From positions 496,001-560,000 of the forward strand of contig JABYQQ010000001.1 of NCBI GenBank assembly GCA_022605405.1: a DNA stretch of 64,000 nt, read 5' to 3'. This document shows positions 23,450-32,575 of this stretch, piece after piece (the stretch's first letter is position 1; the number at the start of each line of letters is the position of its first letter). The translations under genes were made by a program, and so were the position numbers. Source of the DNA: Earliella scabrosa (taxonomy: Eukaryota; Basidiomycota; Agaricomycetes; Polyporales; Polyporaceae). Under the pieces are notes generated by a model. The model saw nothing but the letters and a program-made list of their open reading frames with translations. It made no database searches and was not told where the DNA came from.

Positions 23450-23880
23450 GTGCAGGACCGATCACCGTGACGAATGCACTTACTACATCGATGTTCACGC
23501 CATTCCATGGCCCCCGCACTTGGCTCTAGTGGAATCCATGACCCGCGGACACTCCCACGTGCGTAGTACCTGTCGTTCCCTCTTCCGAGTCTTCCATCCC
23601 TCGCTTCCGCAAAGCTCTCACTTGCGCCTGTACACACAGTCGTGAATGGGACGAGCGCCAGCTACGCGCGCACCCACGTTCTTCGACAAGGTTTTTTGCC
23701 TCACCGACGCTGTCCTAGTCTCCGTTGCTGACCGTAGCGGGACAGATGACAGTCGATCTTTACCCGATGTACGACGCTGTCCTCGAGCCGTCCATTGCGC
23801 CCCGGGCCCCCGCAGGACGACTCTGCTCTTGAGCGCGACCGCATCCCCGTCGTTGTTAGCAGGCCTAGGTTCACTTGGGT
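23450..23880 (+). pseudogene. Decayed 3' end of a GH16 gene
   Basis: The stretch matches the end of the GH16 gene at 16223. TGAATGGGACGAGCGCCAGC at about 23643 aligns with the start of its last exon (ENVNGTGTNYADAFF). FFDKVFCLTDAVL aligns with FFDINYVKVFGLTDAVL, and a second AVLEPSIAP near 23780 is followed by a broken LLSATASP. The intron before it is also recognisable (CCTGTCGTTCCCTCTTCC near 23568 against CTCGTCGTTCCCTCTTCC near 19724). Frames are disrupted by indels and a partial internal repeat. The 5' five-sixths of the gene is gone. Its place between copies 2 and 3 of the unknown family suggests that a GH16-plus-unknown unit was duplicated and the glucanase then lost. Confidence 0.75.
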
Positions 23881-24234
23881 GAATAAGTAGTAGTAGTACC
23901 CAGCTTCGCCCGAGTCGGAGACGGCAGAACGTCGGACAGAGGTCGAAAAGACTTACCCTTAGCTATCAGCGAGTCATACTGGGCCTCACAAGTTTTCCGC
24001 CAAGCGGTATACTGTGACGCAACGGTCACATCACTCTTACATAAGCTGACATGACGCCCAAAGTTGGACCTTCATGTTGAACCTTCAAGCTTCAAGTCTT
24101 CGCCTAGGCAGACGGTTGGGCACCCGACAGACCTCCTGAGTCCTAAGGGAAAGAAAGCTGGAACCTGTTTTGTTCTTTTTTGCCCACCGCCTACAGCATC
24201 AGCACGATATCGTCCCTGCATATCTTCCGTTCCC

Positions 24235-25151
24235 ATGTCGCTCGACCTGTATAAGGTTCCTCGTGATCAGGTTGACGTGGAAGCCCTCGCGCAAGAGATG
24301 GCTCGATACCTTCGCATCACCGCTGAGGATGCCGAGTTCCTCAGCTACGATCCTGCTCGTCGCGACGCCATCATTGCTGAGCTCTACACTCAGCCCGGGG
24401 TCAAGTCATCTCCTTGGGCGAATCAGTTCGTGGCCGAGGGTCAAAACCCTGACGACTACCTAGTGCCCGCCAACACTGCAATTGAGGAGCTCACACCGCC
24501 GAAGTCGCTCGAGGAGTGAGTGTAACACGTCACTGCCCCCTTTATACTGACTGATCAGCCTCTCTTGTCGAAGTCGAGCCAAACGATTGCATATCGCATT
24601 TGCGGCCATGATGGTCTTCAATCAGTACAAGATCGGATATGCGTTGCTAGATCATCCGGATCTTGACATTGAAGTACTGAAACGACAAACAGCCCTGTAC
24701 GTATCATATACCGCATGTTGACCTCTGTATTCACGCCCTGTACCATCGCAGCATGGACGATTGGTATAAGAATGAATATCCGCGTCTCTTCCCTGACCGA
24801 GCCAAGAACATTCCGGCAGTATCGACTCTGCCCCATCGCCCAAACCCTCTTCAAGCCCCTCCAGCGCCCGATCGCTCTGCCAAGCCGAAGGTCATCTCCA
24901 TGGACGACGTCTCACAATTTTTGAACAAGCCGGAGATGCTCCTGGGCAAACGTTTCCAGCACTCTCCGCCTCAAGACCAAGAACAGGACTACAAGGGAAC
25001 GTGGGAGATGGCTTCGTACAGTGTGCGGATGGGTGAGGGAGGCATCGAGCACGAGTATGAGATTCTGCTTGAGGCGCTCGATGGAGCATCCTTGCCTATG
25101 GGCCGAGAGGACGTCCGTTTCCTCCTCATGCACTCAACGTCGGTGCCGTGA
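24235..25151 (+). CDS. Unrecognised protein, tandem family copy 3
   Basis: Exons 24235-24515, 24574-24696 and 24752-25151; 267 aa. The first two exons have the same lengths as in copy 2 (281 and 123 nt). The protein starts MSLDLYKVPRDQVDVEALAQ and keeps the C-terminal block LLGKRFQHSPPQDQEQDYKG and MGREDVRFLLMHSTSVP. A region of about 30 residues after FPDRAK differs most among copies (proline-rich here), while the ends are nearly identical, so the middle is either under weak constraint or evolving faster. No signal peptide, membrane segment or known domain is visible. Function unknown. Confidence 0.8.
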
Positions 25152-26137
25152 TCAGTCCTTTGGCTTCCCGAACAGTCTGTTCCTGTTGCTGTTTTGCTAT
25201 ATTCTGGTAGTTCTCCGGTGTATCACCCCCATTATTGGGAACGACGCAGATTCATTTTGGCCATTCGCTACTTCAACAACCAACATGTTACATGTGAACT
25301 GGCTTGCTCCTTCGCACCTCCTCTCGTCATGCGCTCCTGCCGCCCTCCTCTCTCGTCTCACCATTCTCCCATACTTGTATCTGGTGCGCCCCGCGTCCAT
25401 CGCGATCTTCTAGCTGTCCAATCCACACCCGCGGTAGGGCCGGCGGCGCCAGATTTCACCCGCACTCTCCTCGCCTGCGCGATGTGGACGTCGAACACTA
25501 CCTTCACGTGTGTCCGAACCTCACTCCGCTCCACATTCACGACGCCGAGACTCCTCTCCGTGGCGGCGCGTGCGCTCAGGACATCCTATGGGAGAGGCAG
25601 GAGCAGCACGAGAAGGTAGGCGGCGAAGCTGGGATTGAGCTTGTAGCCGTATTAGGGGGTGCTGTGCTGCCTGAGAGGTGTTTAAGAGGAGGCGGCGCTC
25701 AGCGAGTCAGAACGGTTCGCAAGCGGGGAATCGTTGTTCTCTAGACCAATGGACGGCCGCTAGCAGGGACGTCGAGCATGACAGGGTTCAAAATGGCCTC
25801 TCCGGGGCGGCGGCGGGGAGCTGGTGATTTCTGGGATGTTCGGATGTATCGTTCGGACCACTTGGACTCGGAGGGAGGATCGTGCTACGAGACGGAGGAG
25901 AGAGGGGACGTGTCGGGAAGCTTCCATTTGCGTCCAGGGACAACGAGCAGTGCGGGAGAGAGCGGAAGAGATCTGAGGGGACCAACTCTAGCATGCCTTG
26001 AGCCGTGAATCGAGTACAGGGCAATAGTGGATGCGAGTCCAGACATCGAACGCTAGTGTAGAGTAGCATGTTGAGCTTACAAATACGAGTTACAACAGGC
26101 CAGTACTCACTGGACAGTTCTCTAGACGGCAATCTCA
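25152..26137. other. Convergent intergenic region, possible decayed fragment
   Basis: No complete gene. A plus-strand frame around 25460-25550 reads PRLRDVDVEHYLHVCPNLTP, which loosely resembles leucine-rich parts of agaricomycete F-box proteins, but it has no start, F-box or continuation. The rest is CT-rich or featureless. Confidence 0.25.
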
Positions 26138-28692
26138 TCAGGCGTTTCTCCGAGCGATGTAGTGGCGAAGCGGACGAATGCAAACGGACCCGTCGTCTGC
26201 CGCCGACACTAACAGCTCTCCGTCTGGTGAAAAGGCGAGGTGTCGAACTACGGCTTGATGTTCGGTGAACATCGCCATGCACGCCCCATTGTCGGACCTC
26301 CACAGTCGCACGGTCCTGTCCTTCGATGCGGAAGCGATGTGTCTGCCATCGGGAGAGAAGCAAGCCGTGTAAATGGTTCCGCTGTGGCCGGTGATGTCGA
26401 ATCGCGGCGAACGAAGGTAGACATCGAAGACAGATATAGTGCTCGACGTCGCTGCTAAGAACCGGTGGACCCATCCGGATTCCGTCCCGATCGCGACGTC
26501 CCATATGGTTTCCCCAGGCTTCCGGACGAGGACAGCGGTTCCACTCTGACGTTCCAAACATACACGTCGCTCGTCGCGGATGCCGCCACAACGTAGGTAC
26601 TGGAAGGATCGACTGCCCCGCGTGTTAGAGGTCGTTCTGACAGGAAGTCGATGTCGCTGAAAGATCCGGGCGCCGTGCCGCGGATACGACAGGTGCAGTC
26701 TGTGCTCCCGAATGCGACCCAATCTCCGTCAGGAGGTGCAACCAGGAAGGTCACGGAGTGATCCAAAGACAATGTAAGGGTATGCAGCGGACGGTGTGTA
26801 AACGCATGCGTGATGGTGAGTTGACCGGAGTACGGCGAGCCTTGTGTCACATATCTAAGGCTGTCCGAACACCAGACGAAGATGTCAGAGCTAAACCGTG
26901 ACCCCTTGTCAAAATCAGGGGTGTCCGACACTAGGAACTTCCTGTGAACCGGCCATATTTTGAGGCCATATTCGTCTGTGGCGGCTAACCATTGACTGTT
27001 TGGCGAGAAGGAAAGCTTCTTGACAGCTCCCCAGGATTGCGCATACTCTCCCCGGAGGCCTGGATGGTTGCGTTGCCAGATGACGCTCCGACTGCGTGCC
27101 TTCCATATAAGCATGGTGTCCTCAGAAGCCGTGGCGATCAGCGTCCCATCCGGAGAGATAGCAACGGCGGATACAGAACAATCGTGTCCCATCGAAGCTG
27201 GGACGAGCGGATGAGCGACTTCGATGGGATAACCTCTTGAGGCTTACCTGTAGGTACATTGACAGTGAATGAGGTCCGGAGTCCTACGATCCGCATACTT
27301 TCCCGCATCCCCTGAGCCCAGTCGTACGCTGCATTAGTCTTCACACCATCGATGGTGATTGAGATATGTCCTCCGTACGAGATAGGGTCTTCGGGAGCCC
27401 GATCTCGAAGACCTCTGAAGAACACTGCTGCCGAGGGATTAGAGAAGCGGTTGGCGCCGATGTCAACACGGTTGGGCCTGATGGGGACGGCGCTAAGTGC
27501 GTGGTCGTTACGATACAGTGGATGGACCGTCAAAGGAGTATAGTAGGTTAGCAGGGAAAGAGGTCAGAATGATGAAATTTCATACATGCCAAAGGTGATC
27601 TGTCGAGCCCGCGACATGGTAGGATTGTTGATGGCCAACGGTTTCACCTCCAGTTTGAATGAGTGGAGAGTGGTCGAGGAAATGGATCGAATGCGCGCTC
27701 TCATGAACGATACAAAGGCATTGCAGTCCTCTAGGTCGGTGACTGTCATTGCGAGTGTGCGCAGTGAAGCCAGTTTCACGATCTCCGCAGCCAACGGGTC
27801 TCAGCAATCGGCGTGAGCACAGCTGACCATACATGACCGCGTTGATTTGAGACACACCTACATGCTCCCCCGAAGGGACGATCTTGCCATAGTCGTACGT
27901 GAATTCCTCGATAGTTTCTCGTGAGATCGTGAGCAGGAGCTTAATCACGTCATGATCCACCTCAGGACCAGTCTACACGACATCGACATCATTATCTCAA
28001 TGCTCCGGCAAGTTTCAAGGAACACTTACGACAAGACTGCGCAACGTGATCGGCCTCCGTTTACGCACATTGGGTGTCAGATTTACGTGAGCAGTCGAGG
28101 GATTCTGTAACGAGATCTTGGTGCACTGGAGATGTTGCAGGCCAGGAAAGGATGTGATGAATCGAGCAAACTCCGCGCATGATGTTAGAGCCATTGGGCC
28201 GATCCGAAGATCTTGTACGGCGGAATACTGCTTGAGGAAAGCGAGCTGACCGACATGAAAGGACATGTATGGGCGTTGTGGGGAAGAAATGTGCCAGTGG
28301 TGCAGATTTGGAAGGGTGCGGATCAGACGTGCAGGAACCACAGTAGGTGCGCGGGAAGTGGACTCGGCGGTGGTCGCGTTGATAACAAGGGTAGCAACGA
28401 AAGATTTGAGGCGCGGATATCTGTCGAGAAAGTCGCAGAGCATTTCGCATTGGGTCATAGTCTTCGCATATACCGTTCGGACGAGTCGCAGTCGACCGCG
28501 GGGCAGCAGGTGTCGGGCGGTGAGACACACGTTAAGAATGGTGGAAGGGTCGTCGTCCAGAATGTCAATGATGATTTCAGCGACTTCCCATGGTATGATT
28601 GGATTGGAGGATGTTGGAAGAAGTGGAGAGGTAAGTGGGTTTGACCGAGCAGACGGCTTTTGCGCACGGAACTGGTCTAGATCTTGGCCCAT
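26138..28692 (-). CDS. F-box protein apparently continuing into WD40 repeats, frameshifted in the WD40 part
   Basis: Exons 28692-28030, 27972-27858, 27799-27586, 27492-27248 and 27197-26138. The start gives MGQDLDQFRAQ; an F-box-like helix pair follows at about residues 30-65 (IIPWEVAEIIIDILDDDPST, ILNVCLTARHLL). Leucine-rich segments run to about residue 400 (GLRTSFTVNVPT). A canonical 50 nt intron (27198-27247, GTAAGC..CCCAG) then joins in phase to MGHDCSVSAVAISPDGTLIA, the first of several WD40 blades. Near 26550 one base seems lost: the frame before reads VYVWNV, the frame after reads QSGTAVLVRKPGETIWDV, and no intron fits. The repeat continues with FDITGHSGTIYTACFSPDG to the stop at 26138. 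It may be one fused gene or two adjacent genes; F-box proteins serve as SCF ligase receptors. The frameshift makes a pseudogene or an assembly error possible. Confidence 0.65.
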
Positions 28693-29202
28693 GCTCTTGG
28701 TGCCGTCCTGATGACAGTGGTAGGAGGGGAGGCGATGAGAGGAAGGAGTCGCAGAGCATCATGATTATATCCTAGGAACCCTAGGAGCCGCGTATTTGGC
28801 ATGCACAGCCCCGAATCCCACCTTCTTGCCGTTTGATACACAGGACTGAGCGGGATAACGATAACGACCTGTATGTTTTCCACGATGAGCGCATCTGAGG
28901 AGGCGGACCTACACTTGCTGTGACTTGAAGGATGCCGGTTGCAGGTCAACGTCGTGGAGTGGATGATTGGGAAGCACTAGTGCCGTTAGGTATTGCACTA
29001 CAACATCAACAAACACCGGATACATCGTGAAGTCATGAAGTCATAAGGGGTCATAACAGGTCGTCAGCACAGCGGTCATCGTTCTGAAAGGGAGAAGAGA
29101 CCGGGAAAATAGGGTATAAATAGGCTCCTCAAGCGCAATGAAAGTCCTCGACTATCGTGCGTGCGCAAACACGAAACGAAACCTGAACCGCGGAGTACGT
29201 CC
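28693..29202. other. Intergenic region, no gene seen
   Basis: About 510 bp upstream of the F-box gene and downstream of the secreted protein gene. Around 29110 the plus strand has GGGTATAAATAGG, a TATA-like element without a supported gene after it. Confidence 0.35.
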
Positions 29203-30055
29203 TCATAGCAGCGCCGCAGCGACGATCGACAGCATTGCTAGCACCAGTGTACGCCAGGGCGCAGATAGTGCGAAGGCTGCGCCTTCCGACGTCGGCGTGG
29301 GAGCGGGGAGACTCGACGTGGGCGTCACTTCTCCGTTCGCAGACTGGGCTCCCCCGAGGAGAGTGCTCTCGAGCGCACAGATCTTGCGCATGCCGTCAAC
29401 AATACCCGGAAGCTCGTCAGAGTTCGAGTCGAGGAAGCGTGTTTGGTCCGTCCGGATGAAGCTAGCATACAGGATGAGAAAGAACACGTGAAGCAGGGAA
29501 GGGGACACGTACCAATCAACGCATTGTGGGTACGCTGAAGAGAAGTTGGCATGGCATGAGTCGAGGGGGAAGGGAATAGGTAGTACGTCCAAGACTTACT
29601 GCTCTGGAAGGTGTCCACACAGGCGCACTTGATGATGTCGATGAAGGCACCCGGGTTGAAGATGATCTACATCGTAGTCAACGTCTATTGCAAGATCCCT
29701 CCCTCCGCCTTCGACCACCATGAAATCTCCATCACCAGAACCAGACCGAAACAGCTGTATGAGCTGAAGAGTGACTCACCATCGTGAAGTTCTGCAACAC
29801 TGGTGCCGCCGCGGCGCAGCTGTTGATGTTCCAGTAGTTGTCCGCGCATTTGGGGCAGGACGGAGGTTCCTCCGGGAACACAGGCTCGTCATCCGTCCTC
29901 TTCACCAATCCTGCTTGAAAGACCGGTCGGTTGGAAATGCGGCCAGAGAACTGCGTGGGCAGCGGCAAGAACGGAGACGCGAACGCCGAGAGGATGGTCG
30001 ACGACCAGAGCGAAAGGAGCGCAAGGAAGAGCGCGAGGGGTGCGTAGCGCGCCAT
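29203..30055 (-). CDS. Secreted, probably GPI-anchored eight-cysteine protein
   Basis: Exons 30055-29780, 29666-29600, 29534-29513 and 29461-29203; 207 aa. Each splice keeps phase, including a 22 nt exon. The start at 30055 gives a signal peptide (MARYAPLALFLALLSLWSST). A KR site follows in GLVKRTDDE, as for a Kex2-type protease. The mature part has eight cysteines in the order C-x2-C, C, C-x-C, C-x2-C, C (CPKC, NSC, KCAC, QCVDC, KIC). A Ser/Thr/Pro-rich spacer and a hydrophobic end (LVLAMLSIVAAALL) suggest a GPI anchor. Small proteins with this pattern are common at agaricomycete cell surfaces; their role is not established. The cysteine spacing does not fit hydrophobins or CFEM. Confidence 0.8.
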
Positions 30056-30642
30056 TTCTGTGGGAGTCCTCGAATTTGATGGGGTTTTGTGGGGGTTTAG
30101 GTCGTGAGCGTCGTGACAGCGGAAGCTTGCCTGACTGTCGCAGCGACGAAGAGCTAGGACGCTGAGCGAGGTGGTGGCGAGAGGCAAGGAGCTGCTGGGT
30201 GCTGGGAACGATGTGGGGCGACTGTAGCTGGCCCTTCCTGATCGGGCACCTGCCGATCACATGTCTCTGCCTCATACTAGAGGCTCATACTAGGAACGTG
30301 TGCGACTGAAAGTTGTCGGGCCTTGCCTCGACGACAAGACATGGCAATTAGAGATTTCCAGCAGCTCCTCCACTACATAGTACATACACGTGAGTGTCAC
30401 TAATACTCAGGCTCATCTGGCACTAGTACTGCAAGCGAAGTTCGAACTTCTGGCAACGAGAAGACTGTGAGGGACTGGCCAGAGCGAACGACCGTGTCGT
30501 AGGCGGCAATATGCGCTGCATTACGATCATTGACCATGTTTGGCAAGATATACTGAAGGAATGTGCGAGACGTACGAGTCCGAAGTTAAGGAACTAGCGA
30601 GCCACAGGGTTCATGCGGGTATATCGATAGAGGTATGGATCC
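30056..30642. other. Intergenic region, no gene seen
   Basis: 587 bp between two minus-strand secreted-protein genes. It should include the promoter of the eight-cysteine gene. No other coding or structural signal was found. Confidence 0.35.
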
Positions 30643-30951
30643 TCAACCGTGAATGCTGGCCGCCGCCATGGTAGTGGTTGCCGGAGTCAAAGTGACGCCG
30701 ACTGCAGCACATAGGTTGTGCACCGCCTTTTCCGCTTAAGCAAGGTCATCCCCAGTGCATTGCACTCTCACGCAGCTTTCAAGGGAGCCGATGAAGGCCT
30801 TGCTGTTGCAGAGACACTCGTTGTCCAATGGGTCGCAGTCGCCGAAATCCGTATTAACGAGACAGGTGTTTGCGCAACTGGGAAACGATTGTCCGTTACC
30901 GAGACGTGCCGAGGCGACGATGGTGAGAGCAAGGAGGGCAAAGCGACGCAT
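30643..30951 (-). pseudogene. CFEM-domain secreted protein with premature stop
   Basis: The frame from 30951 has a signal peptide (MRRFALLALTIVASARLGNG) and a CFEM domain: CANTC, GDCDPLDNECLC, LESC, VQC. That is seven of the eight CFEM cysteines. At 30736-30738 a TAA follows GDDLA. Directly after it the same frame stays open for 30 codons (AEKAVHNLCAAVGVTL, then TPATTTMAAASIHG) and supplies the eighth cysteine (HNLC) before a natural stop at 30643. A Gln codon CAA changed to TAA would explain this. No GT-AG pair can remove the stop. CFEM proteins bind heme or act at the cell surface; the eighth cysteine completes a conserved disulfide, so a 71-residue product would probably misfold. Stop readthrough or a sequencing error are alternatives. 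Confidence 0.7.
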
Positions 30952-31189
30952 GTGGATGTTGATCTCTGCGGAACATTGGGCGCAGAACGTCTTCAGGATG
31001 CGGGAAGTCGAGATAGAGGCGGAGATGAGTACTCACCTTGAAGGGAGGTCGGGTTGAGTGCTGAGGGAGGAGGTGAGGTGTAAGGACGACGGTTTTATGA
31101 TTGAGCGAAACGTGCGGAAGCATGCTGAGCGCCCTGACATCTGGGTTCTGTCCGGTTAGGTTTCGGCAGGCAGGCGCGGTCCTTGTACC

Positions 31190-31720
31190 ATTGACCATGG
31201 GTCATGGGACAGCATCCGACGGAAACACTACGCCTGCATCCGTCGCCTACTCGCGGCCTCGACGTTCTCAGCCTTGTTGCCACCACGGCAGTCGTAGGAA
31301 TGGGTCCAGACCAGTCTTTGTGAGTGCATGGCGATAGAACGCCAGGTCGGGCCCCGTTCGCCAGACGTGAAGACCTCCCCAGTCCCCGCCCTGCTCTGTC
31401 ACTGTGCGGTCGGGGCAGTCCCAGTCATGGCAGGGATGTTTGACATCGCGTAGAAGCGCACAGCTCATGGATCCCGATCCGGTCGAGGAGCGCGAGCATG
31501 GCCGGGTCACACCGCATACGTGCGGAGTCGTCCCTGGTGAGGATGGCCCCATGGGGCCGATGAGAGTGCACGATGTTGTGCGCCATCGCGGGAGCAATGA
31601 TTGAGTGTAGAGGGAAGGTCCATTGAGATAACGTCTCCGAGATCGCAGATGACGGTGTCGCATGCACAGAAGAACTGGCTAGGCATATTGCTGCGAGAAA
31701 GTATTAGACGTTGGCCATGC
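31190..31720 (-). pseudogene. Decayed HAD-superfamily hydrolase
   Basis: Signature pieces of a haloacid dehalogenase-like hydrolase occur in the right order but in different frames. CDTVICDLGDVI (motif I region) lies near 31650. ALLDRIGIHEL is near 31480. FYAMSNIPAMTG (motif II, usually xYxMSNI) is near 31440. VFTSGE is near 31370, GPDLAFYRHALTKTGLDP (motif III, usually KPD..FY) near 31330, and AENVEAAS (motif IV tail) near 31265. At least three frame changes are needed, and no canonical introns at those points restore the reading. The gene is therefore a remnant of an agaricomycete HAD hydrolase of the epoxide-hydrolase-like type. It sits just downstream of the Pex39-like gene. Confidence 0.7.
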
Positions 31721-31949
31721 AAATGAGACAGATTAGATTACACCACCTTTTTACCAACATGGAACCATCCGGCGATGATGATCCTCAGTAATGGATACCT
31801 TACGAGGGTGCAATCGGATGACCGAGTTCAATCGGTAACGGCTCAGCGGTCAGCGGTCAGCACCAATGGCTTGAAGGGCCTTGAACTTGCCAGGCCGCCC
31901 TTTGAAGTGACTACTGATACATCGTTGTCTGACTGCTACGTCTGCTTCT

Positions 31950-32575
31950 TCATGCTGTTGCATCGATCTCCCATGGCTTCCTTCTAACCTCTGCTCTTGA
32001 TTCGCTTGGACTCTCCGACTAGGCAAATGGAATCAACACGCGTAGAGGAGCAACAACAGACGTACGCACGCTGAGAGTATCTGGAATGACCTTATTGTTC
32101 GGTATCTCGTCGGTCCTTCCTTGCTCGATTAGGGCTTTGAGCTGAGCGAACGTTAGTGTCTGGGGCTCTTCCTTCGCCCCTTCCACCGCGGTCGATGTAG
32201 CAGCAGGTTCATGGGAGTCACCCGTCACGACTTGAGAGCTTCGAGCTTCGCGTGCCTCGTCCAAGGTGATCGAGGGACCAGCCACTCTGGAGGAACAATT
32301 TGCGTGCTCTTCTGGGATCTCGTGATCGAAAATACTTACCGGTTGAAGTAGAAGACCTCGGATCGCAAGAGTATCTCGGCCTTCTCCTGCTCAGTCCTCC
32401 CCTCAAGAGTCCCGCTGCTTATGATCCCTGCGAGCCCTTCCTTCCATGTGCATGGTCATAAGCTTGTTTGCGCCCACCACGACTGCCGAGAGAGAGGCAC
32501 CTGATACTCGGGATCGGTAGCGAAGCCGTACGCCAGGAATCGCGCGAGTGGCGTGTCGTTCTCGTGAGATGCCAT
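31950..32575 (-). CDS. Pex39-like peroxisomal import factor with KPWE motif
   Basis: Exons 32575-32501, 32440-32340, 32286-32070 and 32018-31950; 153 aa, with three GT-AG introns of 51-60 nt. The start gives MASHENDTPLARFLAYGFAT. Next come ILEGRT-like and LLRSEVFYFNR helices. A central block, TFAQLKALIEQG followed by PNNKVIPDTLS, is the conserved segment of the small fungal family that includes yeast Yjr012c. The last exon adds SESPSESRAEVRRKPWEIDA, ending with a KPWE motif at residues 145-148. Proteins with this block plus KPWE have been described as Pex39, acting with Pex7 in import of PTS2 cargo into peroxisomes. The N-terminal half is longer than in the minimal family. The last exon is invisible to a plain ORF scan, yet it carries the key motif. 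Confidence 0.75.

Noticed and set aside
25304..25744. Plus-strand frame with PNLTP-like leucine-rich piece
   Set aside because: A single short similarity to F-box leucine-rich parts without F-box or continuation is too weak for a gene call.
30736..30738. Intron that would remove the stop in the CFEM gene
   Set aside because: No GT-AG pair spans the TAA while keeping both the seven-cysteine part and the following open frame.
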